This document shows positions 17,824 through 27,175 of a stretch of DNA of 64,000 nt, one piece after another; within the stretch, counting starts at the first letter, position 1, and each line of letters opens with the position of its first letter. The notes beneath the pieces were generated by a model, which saw only the letters and a program-made list of their open reading frames with translations, was not told where the DNA came from and searched no databases. Made by a program: the position numbers and the translations under genes. The DNA comes from CAVUXJ01 sp963814975 (GTDB lineage Bacteria > Acidobacteriota > Vicinamibacteria > Vicinamibacterales > CAVVIG01). Where the stretch lies: contig CAWFFB010000032.1 of the NCBI GenBank assembly GCA_963814975.1, positions 62,001 to 126,000 on the forward strand, given 5' to 3'.

Positions 17824-18388
17824 GACATCACCGCCAACCGCCATTCGTGAACTGAGTTGACGAGCCAGATGCTCGCCGATCGAAGCCTTCGATCGTCACA
17901 AGCGCTTCGTTGATGTTCCCCGGGGGCAGCAAATCGGCCCACACTCGCGCGCGCACTCCCGGCTCGGGACGCGGCGTCGAACGCTTTATCAGTGTCGTCT
18001 GCCGGAGACGCAGAACCCGAGATATTCGGCCGAGTCGCCCATCCGTTGCAAGTGCCATTCACTCTTCCACCCGAAATGTGTCAGAGGCGCCTTCGCGCGA
18101 GCCCTCGAACCTAATACGAGAGACACCTCGCCGACGCCGGCACGGAGCGGTCATGATGCTTGAAATCTCCAAGCCGCCGGAGGTCAAATCCAAGGGTTGG
18201 AACCAGGCGCCTCGTTGACTTCATCGGAACCGCCCCGAACTCGCAGATCGCACTGAAAATCGGCGGCGGACGAACGCCGAACTCTACCTCATCGGTGGTA
18301 CGAACTTTGCTCATCAGTTGTTCGAGAGTCGCGCGTTCGCGACAGCTCGATGCCGGGGGTTGGGCCCCAGGTTCGCGTAGAGGGTGTC
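17824..18388. other. 565-base stretch without a convincing gene
   Basis: Several short open frames exist on both strands but none has a good ribosome site, conserved motif or steady codon use. I see no tRNA, terminator with a T run, or repeat array here. It may hold decayed coding sequence or the upstream control region of the M20 peptidase gene. Confidence 0.4.
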
Positions 18389-18595
18389 ATGAGTCTCGTT
18401 CGGCTTCTCGGCTTCACAACTCTTGCCTGCGGCTGCGTCATCGGGCGCTACCGTGAGGTGGCCACGAGCCGCGAAGTGAGCTACGTCGAGGAGAAAGGTA
18501 AGAGCTGCGGGAGCCACGGTCATCGCCGCAACCACACGCTTGCCGCGGAGCGGCTGGCGACGGCGCCAATCGCTTGGGCCACCAAGGCTTCCTGA
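18389..18595 (+). CDS. possible small lipoprotein
   Basis: A 68-residue candidate from ATG at MSLVRLLGF. The first 16 residues form a short signal with a lipobox-like LACGC, followed by a polar tail (YREVATSREVSYVEEK, then CGSHGHRRNH). The candidate lipid-bearing cysteine is the second Cys of the pair. There is only a weak purine-rich ribosome site. No family recognised; it could be spurious. Confidence 0.35.
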   Translation: MSLVRLLGFTTLACGCVIGRYREVATSREVSYVEEKGKSCGSHGHRRNHTLAAERLATAPIAWATKAS

Positions 18596-18686
18596 AGCTC
18601 CTACCGTGTGACCTGTCGGCCACACCCTGTGGCCGTCTCGACCTCATTAACGTACAAGCCAGCCGCAGCCGAAAATTAGGACAGTC

Positions 18687-19626
18687 ATGTCCACTCTTTT
18701 GAAGCCGTACGCCAGCGTCAGCGGCCGGCGCCGCACCTCCAGCTCGTTCTACCTGGCCGACTGCATCGAGGTGTTCTCGCACCTGCCGGCGGCAAGCATC
18801 GACGTCATCGTCACGTCGCCGCCCTACAACCTCGGCATCCGCTACAACCGATACCAGGACACCTTGTCCCAGGCCGAGTACCTGAAGTGGACCGACGAAT
18901 GGGTGGCGGCGGCCGCCCGCGTCCTGCGGCCGAACGGCTCGTTGTTCCTGAACGTCGGCGCACGGCCCTCCGATCCGTGGACGCCGCTTGATGTGGCCCA
19001 GGCCGTGCGGTCGCGCCTCCGGCTGCAGAACATCATTCATTGGATCAAGTCGATCGCCATCGAGCGCGAGTCGGCTGGCGTCGGTGCCGGGTTTGACGCG
19101 CGACCTCGCCGTCGGCCACTACAAGCCGATCAACAGCGAGCGGTTCCTGAACGACTGCCAGGAATTCGTGTTTCACTTCACGCCGGAAGGCGCGACCTCT
19201 CTCGATCGGCTCGCGCTGGGCGTGGCCTATCAGGACCAATCGAACGTCGGCCGCTGGCGAGCCGCCGCCGATGGACTGCGCTGCCGCGGCAACACCTGGT
19301 TCATCCCCTACGAGACGATTCAGCGGCGCGATCGGGACCGCCCGCATCCGGCGACGTTTCCCTCACGGCTGCCCGAGCAATGCCTCAGGCTGCACGGGGT
19401 GTCCCGCATCGAGACCGCGATGGATCCGTTCACGGGGCTCGGCAGCACCGCGGTCGCGTGCGCGCGCCTCGGCGTCAACTTCATCGGGTCGGACATCGAC
19501 GAAACCTATCTGCAGGAAGCCGTGGAGCGCGTCCGCGCCGTCTCGACCGAGCGGCTACCCGCCCGGGCGGACCGCATGCGCAAGGTGTGGCCGAAGGCGC
19601 CCGCCGCAGTCAGGGCTGGGGGCTGA
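18687..19626 (+). CDS. solitary site-specific DNA methyltransferase (beta-class), frame break
   Basis: The restored protein (about 312 residues) carries TSPPYN near residue 44 (catalytic motif IV) and DPFTGLGSTAVA near the C-terminus (motif I, SAM binding). Motif IV before motif I marks the beta class, which methylates N6-adenine or N4-cytosine. The reading frame shifts by one base near 19080: IIHWIKSIAIERES reads in one frame and LTRDLAVGHYKPINSERFL in the next. Both halves are well conserved, so a consensus error is likely. No restriction endonuclease gene is adjacent, so it looks like an orphan methyltransferase. Confidence 0.85.
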
Positions 19627-19649
19627 AAGAGGGCGGTGCGAGCGCCTTT

Positions 19650-20952
19650 CTACGGCCGGGCCGTCGATACTGGCCGTGGCGGCGGCTTGAGCACGTATTC
19701 GGTGCGATAGGTCAGGTTCGATGACCGCTGTTTCGGCACACGGACCTCGATTTTCCGCCGTCTGACCGTGGGGTCAGGGTTGCTCGAGTAGTAGCCGAGC
19801 ACGTAGTAGTCGCTCGATTCCGCGTCGATCCGCTTCAGCGCCTTGTCGAAGTCGTTCTGGTTGACCACGGCGATGCCGCCGGTCTCCTCGGCCAGCACGC
19901 GCATCGTGTCCTGGGACTTCCGCACGTACTCGGCCCACTCCCGCGGATCCACTTCTTCGGCGATGTCTCCGCCGGCTACCAGGCCGCGCGGGTCGATCGT
20001 GTAGATCGTCGCGTTCGCGCGGTTCGCCGCGCGCGTGATTTCGCCCAGTTCCGAGGCGAGGTCGGCGTCGCTGAAGGTCTCGGATTGCCGCTGCGGATCG
20101 GTCATGACTGTCGGCGCGACCCCCGTCCTGGTTCCGCATTTGTTCCGCTCGATTCTGCAGGAACGGCGAATTCGGACCGCCTAACCCCAGCCGCGCGTTC
20201 TGGAAGGGATTGAAATCGTATCCTTCGCTGACCCACACGAGCGCCTTCCGGCGATCGTGCACCTTCTCGAGATTGTTGAGCGCATCGGCCATCGTCGAAA
20301 ACGCGACGTGCGCGCGGTAGCGAAGCTCCGAAGGCCCTCCCGGTCCGGACGCCGTCTCGATGATCTCGCTCGGCTTCATCGCCGCGCCGGTCATCTTCTT
20401 GATCGCGTCATCCATGCGCCTCTTGTCGTACGTCATGTCGATCGCGATCGACGAAGGGCCGCTCGAGACGATGCCGAACATGTCGCCGTCGTGGAGGAGC
20501 GTCTTCGAAATCCGCTGGAACAGATCGCGAACGCGCGGCGTGGCCTGGAACTGCAGGTGCATGTCGTCGACGAAGAAAAGGAATATGCGGCCCGATGTGG
20601 CGTTCAGCCGGCGGATGGGCGGCAGAATGACTCCTTCGGGCGCCGGAAGGGGCGGTGCTTCGAGCACGTTGGTGACGCGGCCGCCGTGGCTCATCGTCAT
20701 CGACGCGATCTCCTGCTTCACGCCGTCCTCGTAGATCTCGAAGTCGTCCTTCTTCAGATCGGCGATGAAGCGCCCTTGTTCGTCCCTCGCGATGACGTCC
20801 ATCGTGACGGCGTCGATTTGCACGCGGAAGGTGGGCGGATCCTGTTGATTCGGTGCCGGCGGGCGAGCCGGTGCGGGCGCCTGAGCGGACAGGCCTGCGA
20901 CCAATGCCGTCCACGCCACGGTGGAGCTGAACCCACGCACTTTCAAGTTCAT
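19650..20952 (-). CDS. VWFA-related acidobacterial-type secreted protein, frame break
   Basis: A protein of about 430 residues when joined. It has an N-terminal signal sequence (ending near GLSAQAP), a Pro-rich linker, the segment FRVQIDAVTMDVIARDEQGRF and DLKKDDFEIYEDGVKQ typical of the VWFA-related acidobacterial family, and a von Willebrand A-like core with FLFFVDDMH. A one-base change in a run of five G near 20120 separates it from the C-terminal half (MTDPQRQSETFSDADL ... YYVLGYYSSNPDPTVRRRKIEVRV). Function is unknown; the family is abundant in Acidobacteria. It is convergent with the methyltransferase gene, 23 bases apart. Confidence 0.85.
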
Positions 20953-20987
20953 GACGGAGAATTATGGCACGTTCCGGGCCGCCTGTC

Positions 20988-21681
20988 TTAACCTGCCGGC
21001 TCGTCTTTCCCAGGCGCCGTCGAGGCGGGACTTGACGAGCTTTCCTCGGATCCGGAGGACTGCCTTCTGCGCCGTCCGCCTCGACGCCGCCGACGGCGCT
21101 GCTCGGTCTGGGGGGGCGTGACTCCAAGGAGGACAGCCTGGATCGGGGCGATTTCACGCCGCGTTTCTTGTGGATCGAAGGCTTCTCGGCGTTCGAAGGG
21201 CGGCAGGATCGGTCGAGAGATTCTAGAGGGTCGAGAGGTTCTAGAGGGTCGAGAGGTTCTAGAGACTTCAGAGGTTCGAGAGTTCCAGGGTCGGCGGTTC
21301 CTCACGCCGAACCTCTGGTACCTCCAGAACGTGCGGAGCCTCCGCAGGAGAAACGGGGCCGGATTCGTCGCGGTCGCTGGCCTGGCGCGCCTGCTTCGCA
21401 GCACGTTCCACCCGGCGACGCTCCCGCCAAGGCTCGACGTCGGGCGCCGCAATCGCCGCCTTGCGAAGCTGCTCCCAATCGAACGTCACGTCCGGATACT
21501 GGGCTTCGAGCGTGCGCCGCACAGATTCGTCGAAGGGTTCGCGGCCGACCGCGACACCAGGGGGAGTCCGGAACCAGTAAAGGACGCGGGGGCGCGCGGT
21601 CTTTCCACGCCGCGTCACGGCGTCGATCAGGTAGATGTGCTCGTACCCCCGTTTATCTCGGGAGACCCTGACGAACGCCAA
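20988..21681 (-). CDS. protein of unknown function with Arg-rich tail, probable frame break
   Basis: The N-terminal 137 residues (MAFVRVSRDKRGYEHIYLIDA ... RVLYWFRTPPGVAVGREPFDESVRR) form a compact domain I associate with acidobacterial hypothetical proteins. In that frame a stop follows PPTLELSNL. The next frame continues without interruption into in-frame SRTSRP hexapeptide repeats and then REAFDPQETRREIAPIQAVLLGV and a tail with six consecutive arginines, GG and four more. The periodic in-frame repeat and basic tail argue that both frames belong to one protein with an indel near 21290. It may bind nucleic acid. The upstream gene 21685-22263 starts a common transcript. Confidence 0.6.
21211..21264. 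repeat. 18-bp tandem repeat, three copies, in coding frame
   Basis: Three consecutive copies of an 18-bp unit, the first with one change. Read on the minus strand the unit encodes the hexapeptide SRTSRP, so copy-number changes keep the frame. Confidence 0.85.
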
Positions 21682-21684
21682 TTC

Positions 21685-22263
21685 CTACCTTCTTTTTTGA
21701 GCGCGGCCTGGCTTTCTTGCCGCTTTCTTTGGAGTCGGGCGAGGTGCCGGCTTGGCGCTTCGGGTTACTCGTTTGCGGACCGGGGCCACCGGCTTGCGCC
21801 GGACTTTCGCCGCGGCTCGGACCTGCGGTACGGTCTCGCGGCTTCTCTGCACCAGCGTGAACCGCACCTCGTCGCCCACCATGTGGAAGCTCCAGATCTC
21901 GTTGGCATGTATCTGGTTGTCTTCGCACAACCGCCGTGCGACGTCGACCATGTTGGCGGGCACGTAAAGATGGAATGACGCGCGGAGCTTCGAGAAGGGC
22001 GCCCATTGCGCCAGCGCCTCAAGATGATTGACGGATTCGCCGGTCTCCACCTCCACGACAATCTGCAGCCGCCGGCCGCGTTCCTGCCCGAAGAGGGCGA
22101 GATCAGGATAGAGACTCGACCCTCCGCTGACAACGGGGACGTTCTGCTCGCTGCCAGGATTCATTCCGGCTTCGTAACGCCGGCGGAGCTTGCCGTGCAA
22201 CAGGCGGATAATGCGGTCGTGCTCGAGCTGCTCGCGGACCGGGCGGACCAGAATCGGACTCAA
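21685..22263 (-). CDS. hypothetical protein with PD-(D/E)XK-like core and basic tail
   Basis: A 192-residue protein starting at TTG (MSPILVRPVREQLEHDRIIRLL). The centre reads YPDLALFGQERGRRLQIVVEVETGES: a PD, about 15 residues, then an E-x-E strand, like the metal site of the restriction-endonuclease-like fold, although the usual lysine is not in its normal place. The last 45 residues are strongly basic (Lys/Arg/Pro/Ala). A nucleic-acid role is plausible but not shown. It ends three bases before the start of the downstream basic-tail gene, so the two probably act together. Confidence 0.65.
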   Translation of the reverse strand: MSPILVRPVREQLEHDRIIRLLHGKLRRRYEAGMNPGSEQNVPVVSGGSSLYPDLALFGQERGRRLQIVVEVETGESVNHLEALAQWAPFSKLRASFHLYVPANMVDVARRLCEDNQIHANEIWSFHMVGDEVRFTLVQRSRETVPQVRAAAKVRRKPVAPVRKRVTRSAKPAPRPTPKKAARKPGRAQKRR

Positions 22264-22407
22264 AAAGGGCCTCCACCCCTCCAGACAGGCTCAGGATCCC
22301 TGAGCGGCGGCGGGGGCAACGACAAGTTCCTAGACGTAAGAAACCGCTAAGTGTAACATGGGATGGTCGCGGGGGCCGGTTTCAGGCTCGCCCGGGACAG
22401 GCATAAG

Positions 22408-22809
22408 GTGTCCACCCTAATAAACGAGCGCGAAGTTTCGACCATCCTGGTTGTCGACGACGACGAGGGGGTTACCCAGACCTTTGCCCGGATGCTGCGC
22501 CTGGAAGGCTACGACGTCCGCACCGCGATGAACGCCGAAACGGCGCTGCGCGAAGCGGACAGAAGCCACCCTGACGCCATCATCCTCGACCTGCGGATGC
22601 CCCTCGTCGACGGCCTCGGGTTCCTCCGGCGGCTGCGGGCGCGCGACGAACAGCGCGACACGCCCGTGGCCATCGTGACCGGCGACTACTTCCTGGACGA
22701 TCAGGTCTCGGCCGAGCTCCGGGAGCTTGGCGCTGAGTTGAAATTCAAGCCGCTCTGGCTGGAAGATCTGGTCGGACTCGCCCGCCACCTCCTCCAGGTG
22801 ACCCACTGA
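22408..22809 (+). CDS. single-domain response regulator
   Basis: About 133 residues, only a receiver domain. Seen: the acidic pocket VVDDDEG, the phosphorylation aspartate in IILDLRMP, the VTGDY threonine and the conserved lysine in LKFKP. There is no output domain, as in CheY-like proteins. I chose GTG at 22408 over the ATG at 22363 because the extra residues look unlike a receiver N-terminus. Its stop overlaps the likely start of hemE. Confidence 0.85.
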   Translation: MSTLINEREVSTILVVDDDEGVTQTFARMLRLEGYDVRTAMNAETALREADRSHPDAIILDLRMPLVDGLGFLRRLRARDEQRDTPVAIVTGDYFLDDQVSAELRELGAELKFKPLWLEDLVGLARHLLQVTH

Positions 22810-23843
22810 CCCACGCCGGATCCCGATTTCTTCGAGCCTGCCGTCTGCAACCGGTCGACGCCACGCCCGTCTGGTTCATGCGTCAGGCCGGACGGTACAT
22901 GAGCGAATATCGCGCGCTCCGCGAGCGCTATTCACTGCTCGACCTCTGCCGTACGCCCGATCTCGCCACGGAAGTCACGCTCCAGCCGGTCCGCCGAATC
23001 GACGTGGACGCCGCGATCCTCTTTTCCGATCTGCTGTTGCCGCTCGAGCCCATGGGCATCCACTTCGACTTCGTCAAGGGCGAAGGACCGGCGATCGAGA
23101 ATCCGATCCGGGGCGAGGAGGACATCAACCGCGTCCGGCGCTTCGAGCCGCGCGAAGCGCTCTCGCACGTGCTGGACGCCATCCGCCAGGTACAGCGCGA
23201 GCTTGCGGGGCGGGTACCGCTGATTGGCTTCGCCGGAGCGCCGTTCACGCTGGCGTCTTACGCGATCGAAGGCGGCCATTCGAGCAACTTCGCGCGCACC
23301 AAGGCGTTGATGTACGGCGTGCCGGCGGCCTGGCACCGCTTCTGCGAGCTGCTGGCCGACGTGGTCGCCGATTATCTCATCGCCCAGATCGAAGCCGGCG
23401 TGAATGCGGTTCAGTTGTTCGATTCGTGGGTCGGCGCGCTGAACGCGCGCGACTATCGGGAGTTCATCCTGCCGCACACGCGCCGCATCTTCGAACGGCT
23501 TGCCGCTTTCGACGTGCCGACGATTCATTTCGGCGTAGGCACGGGCGCGATTCTCGCCGAACTGCGCGAGGCAGGCGGTGACGTGATCGGCGCCGACTGG
23601 CGCATGCCGCTCGACGACGCGTGGGAGCGCATCGGCTTCGATCGGGCGATTCAGGGCAACCTCGACCCCACGCTGCTGCTCGGCCCGATCGATCGCGCCC
23701 TCGCGGCGGCCGACGATGTGCTGGCGCGCGCCGGCGGCCGACCCGGGCACATCTTCAATCTCGGTCACGGCATCCTGCCCAGCACGCCGGTGGAGCACGT
23801 CCAGGCGCTCGCAAGATACGTGCATCGAAAGACTAGACGATAA
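22806..23843 (+). CDS. hemE: uroporphyrinogen decarboxylase
   Basis: A protein of about 345 residues that decarboxylates uroporphyrinogen III to coproporphyrinogen III in haem synthesis. Seen: MRQAGRYMSEYR (substrate-binding signature), the FSDLLLPLEPMG segment, and GFAGAPFTLASY. The first ATG (22878) would cut off conserved residues FLRACRLQPVDATPVWF that read in frame upstream. No ATG, GTG or TTG lies between that region and 22743; the best candidate is CTG at 22806, overlapping the stop of the response regulator as CTGA. A one-base consensus error is the alternative. First enzyme of the local run hemE-hemH-hemG. Confidence 0.92.
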   Translation: MTHAGSRFLRACRLQPVDATPVWFMRQAGRYMSEYRALRERYSLLDLCRTPDLATEVTLQPVRRIDVDAAILFSDLLLPLEPMGIHFDFVKGEGPAIENPIRGEEDINRVRRFEPREALSHVLDAIRQVQRELAGRVPLIGFAGAPFTLASYAIEGGHSSNFARTKALMYGVPAAWHRFCELLADVVADYLIAQIEAGVNAVQLFDSWVGALNARDYREFILPHTRRIFERLAAFDVPTIHFGVGTGAILAELREAGGDVIGADWRMPLDDAWERIGFDRAIQGNLDPTLLLGPIDRALAAADDVLARAGGRPGHIFNLGHGILPSTPVEHVQALARYVHRKTRR

Positions 23844-23934
23844 GGGTGCTTCGGTGCGTGGGGTGCCTTTGTGCTGGGGGGCTTCGGCGCACCCACGCAC
23901 CTGCGCACCTACGCCCCCTCGCACCTGCGCAGCT
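23844..23934. repeat. fold-back micro-repeat array between hemE and hemH
   Basis: Left part: GGTGCTTCGGTGCGTGGGGTGCC and GTGCTGGGGGGCTTCGG; right part: GCGCACCCACGCACC, TGCGCACCTACGCCCCC, GCACCTGCGCAGC, complementary words. It occupies the whole space between the two genes. Confidence 0.7.
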
Positions 23935-23936
23935 TC

Positions 23937-24812
23937 ATGATGACGGGCGTTCTGTTGATGGCGCACGGCACGCCTTCGTCGATGGAGGAGATGCCTGAGT
24001 ATCTGCGCCTCGTGCGCGGCGGACGGCCGCCTCCCCTGAGCTCGTGGCCGAGATGCCCCATAACTACGAGGCGATCGGCGGGCGCTCGCCGCTGACGGAT
24101 CTGACGATAGCGCAAGGCGACGCGCTCGCCGCCGGCTCGGCGACGGGGTTCCGGTCGCCGTCGGCATGCGCAACTGGACACCCTTCATCAAGGACGCCGT
24201 CGCCGGGCTCGGCGCCCGGGGGTGACGCGCATCATCGGCATTCCGCTCGCGCCGCAGTTCTCGACGCTGAGCGTGTCAGAAGTACTTCGATGCCGCCGCG
24301 CAGGTGTTGCCTGCCGGCATCAGCCTCGACGCGGTTCGATTCCTTTCACGCCCACCCGTTGCTTCTGGACGCGTTCGCCGAGCGCGTTCGCGACGCGGAG
24401 CCTGCCGCCGACGAGGACATCGTGTTCACGGCGCACAGCCTGCCGGCACGGGTTATTGAGGCAGGCGACCCATATCCGAACGAGGTCGCGGCCACAGCCG
24501 CCGGCGTCGCCGCGCGAGCGGGCATCGCTGGCTACCACGTCGCCTATCAGAGCGCCGGCCGCACGCCCGAGCCGTGGATCGGCCCGGATCTGTGCGCGCT
24601 CATCGGCGAAGAGACGGCGCGGGGCGTCAGGCGGTTCCTCGTCGTTCCGATCGGCTTCGTCTGCGACCACACCGAGATCCTGTTCGACATCGACGTCCAG
24701 GCGAAAGCAGCGGCGCAGGCCTCGGGCGCGACCCTGCGCCGCACGGAATCGCTGAACACGTAGCCGACATTCATTGCCGATGCTCGAGGATCTCGTCAGA
24801 CAGAGGCTATGA
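23937..24812 (+). CDS. hemH: ferrochelatase, multiple frame breaks
   Basis: Restored from several frames: MMTGVLLMAHGTPSSMEEMPEYL, then HNYEAIGGRSPLTDLTIAQGDAL, MRNWTPFIKDAV, TRIIGIPLAPQFSTLSV, FTAHSLPARV (metal-site His), YQSAGRTPEPWIGPDL (catalytic Glu region) and FVCDHTEILFDIDVQAK. These are the ferrochelatase blocks; the enzyme inserts iron into the porphyrin. At least four single-base breaks occur, mostly in short G or C runs (for example near 24035, 24050, 24150 and 24770). Because haem synthesis continues on both sides, I read these as sequence errors. The end at 24812 assumes the restored C-terminus AMLEDLVRQRL. Confidence 0.8.
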
Positions 24813-24819
24813 TTCCTGG

Positions 24820-24912
24820 ACGGGATCAATCGGTGAGTTGGTGAGTTAGTGAATTGATGATTTGAGGCGTAGCTAATTCACGAATTCACCAAGTCACTGC
24901 GTCGCTGATTGT
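24820..24912. repeat. fold-back micro-repeat array between hemH and hemG
   Basis: Left part: GGTGAGTTGGTGAGTTAGTGAATTGATGA; right part: CTAATTCACGAATTCACCAAGTCACTG, its near complement. The vocabulary (GTGAGTT / AATTCAC) is not used elsewhere in the window. Confidence 0.8.
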
Positions 24913-24914
24913 AA

Positions 24915-26391
24915 ATGCGCACCCCTGAAGTCATCATCGTCGGCGGCGGCATCGCCGGCCTCGCGACCGCCTACGAGCTTCATCGGCTCGGCGTGCCGTT
25001 TCTCCTGCTGGAGAGCTCCTCGCGCGCCGGCGGCGTGATCCTGAGCGAGCAGATCGACGGCTACACCATCGACGGCGGGCCCGGACGCGCTCCTGATTCA
25101 GAAACCCGACGCGCATCAGGCTGTGCGAGGAGCTCGGCCTCGGCCGATCGGCTGGTGCCGACCAAGCCGCCGCGCGTCGCCTTCATTCAGCGCGGCGGGA
25201 AGCTTCATGCGCTGCCGGCCGCGTCGGTGCTCGGCATCCCGACGCGGGTCGGCCCCTTCATCCGCACGCGCCTGTTCTCGTGGCCGGGCAAAGCTGCGCA
25301 TGGGCGCCGAGCTGTTCGTGCCCGCACGCCGCGATGAGGCCGACGAATCGATTGGCGCGTTCATGACGCGGCGCTTCGGCGCCGAGGCCACGAACTACCT
25401 GGCCGAGCCGCTGCTCGCCGGCATTCATGCGGGCGACGTCGACCGGCTTTCCGTGCGGGCGCTCTTCCCGCGATTCGTCGAGGCAGAGCGTGCCCACGGC
25501 AGCCTGCTGCGCGCATTCCGCCTGCAGGCCGCCCGAGATGCGCCGGCGGCGGGGAAAGCCGGTCGATGGACGGAGCAAGGCGCGTTCCGCTCGCTGCCCG
25601 GCGGCCTGAGCGAGATGATCCGCGCGCTCGTCGCCGCACTGCCCGCCGCGTCCTTCGGCTGAACTCGCCGGTCGCACGCATCCTTGCCCACCCATCGCCG
25701 GGCGCACGTCACCGGTCGGACTCGACACCCTTCCGGCTGCAGATCGTCGTCAGGCGAAACCTTCACGCGCACGCCGCTCGTCCTGGCGACGCCGGCGTAC
25801 GTCGCCGGGCGTCTCTTGCGGGAAGTTGACGACGAGCTCGCGCGCTTGTGCGAGGGGGTTTCGTACGCCTCGAGCGCGACGATCGCGCTCGCGTTTCCGC
25901 CGCGCCGCCATTCGCGCATCCGCTGAACGGATCCGGCTTCGTGGTGCCGAGCAGCGAAGGGACGCGGAATCCTCGCCGCCTCATGGATGTCGTCGAAGTG
26001 GCCGAACCGGGCGCCGGAGGATCGCGTTCTGCTGCGCACGTTCGTCGGCGGCGCGCGCGACCCGAACGCGCTCGAGCAATCCGACGCGGCAGCTCGTATC
26101 GTTGTCGCGCAGGGCGCTCGGCTCGCTCCTGGGCATCCGGGCGAGCCGCTGCTGACGCGCGTGTACCGTTGGGAGCGCCAACGCGCAGCACGAGGTCGGC
26201 CACCTGGCGCGGATGGCCGCGATCGACCGCGCGCTGGCGCCGACCATCCAGGACTGTTCGTCACCGGCAGCGGCTTCCGCGGCATCGGGATCCCCGACTG
26301 CGTCGCCGACGGGCGTGCCACCGCCGGGCAGGTGGCCGCATGGCTGGCGACCTGCAGCGACAGTCTCGGTCCGCCGGTCTCTCTAGCCTGA
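24915..26391 (+). CDS. hemG: protoporphyrinogen oxidase (oxygen-dependent type), multiple frame breaks
   Basis: N-terminus EVIIVGGGIAGLATAYEL is the FAD dinucleotide-binding motif; then SSRAGGVILSEQIDGYTIDGGP, PRVAFIQRGGKLHALP, ESIGAFMTRRFGAEATNYLAEPLLAGIHAGDVDRLS and the C-terminal GLFVTGSGFRGIGIPDCVADGR (FAD-binding end). This is the HemY/PPOX pattern; it oxidises protoporphyrinogen IX to protoporphyrin IX. Frame breaks near 25085, 25115, 25145, 25300, 25665 and several beyond fit single extra or missing bases. The run hemE-hemH-hemG gives a coherent late haem pathway. Confidence 0.82.
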
Positions 26392-26408
26392 CTGAGGTTG
26401 CGCCGTAG

Positions 26409-27169
26409 ATGACGACCATGCTGACCCGCCTTGCGATGATCATCTTTTGCGGGTGGACACCCCTGGCGCTTCCGATTCTGGTCCATTCCAGGCGGCCCGT
26501 CCCGGCTGAGCAGGGGCTGCGGTCCGCGAGCGCTCGTTCTTCCGAGGCACACGATTCGCCCTCTGGTCCTGGTGCGCTCCAGGATTCGCGGTCGCCGGCC
26601 GCACTCCCTCCCGAGCTCATCAGGCTCCTTCAACAGATCAAGGCGGCGGATCACGAGCTGCTCGCCGTTTCCGAAGAGGACGGCCGCTTCCTGCGCCTCA
26701 TGGTCGGCATCGAGCGGCGCGACCCGCGCGCTCGAGATCGGCGGCGCGAGCGGGTACAGCGCGATCTGGATCGGCCTGGGCCTGCGGGAGACCGGCGGGC
26801 GGCTGACGACGATCGAGTTCGACCCGGCGCGCGCGCGCTCGCGGCCGACAACGTCCGGCGGGCCGGCCTCTCCGACATCGTCACGGTCGTGCCCGGCGAC
26901 GCGTTCAAGGAGATCCCGAAGCTCGACGGCGACTTCGATTTCGTGTTCGTCGACGCCTGGAAGCGCGACTACAAGCGCTTCTTCGATCTGGTCTTCCCCC
27001 GGCTCCGTCCGCGCGGGCTGTTCCTGGCGCACAACGTCGTCAACAAGACAGAGCGAGATGCGCGACTTCCTCGCGGCGATTCGCGACACATCCCGGCGTG
27101 ATGACCACGATCGTGTCCCCGTCGGGCGAAGGGATGTCGGTCACCTTCAAGTTGGAAGGCAGCAGGTAG
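26409..27169 (+). CDS. class I O-methyltransferase, exported or membrane-anchored, frame breaks
   Basis: Restored protein of about 250 residues. The N-terminus MTTMLTRLAMIIFCGWTPLALPIL is hydrophobic and may be a signal or anchor. The core has ALEIGGASGYSAIWIG (motif I), LTTIEFDPARA (acidic residue for SAM ribose), IVTVVPGDAFKEIP and DFVFVDAWKRDYKRFF, the pattern of the caffeoyl-CoA/catechol O-methyltransferase family. Frame breaks lie near 26720 and 27050. An exported catechol-type methyltransferase is unusual; substrate unknown. It is followed by the arginase gene after six bases. Confidence 0.78.
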
Positions 27170-27175
27170 AAGGAA

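Noticed and set aside
17824..18388. Several short open frames on both strands
   Set aside because: None has a ribosome site, motif or consistent coding character.
21190..21300. Counting the 18-bp repeat as another intergenic fold-back array
   Set aside because: It is in coding frame (SRTSRP), direct only and without a complementary right half.
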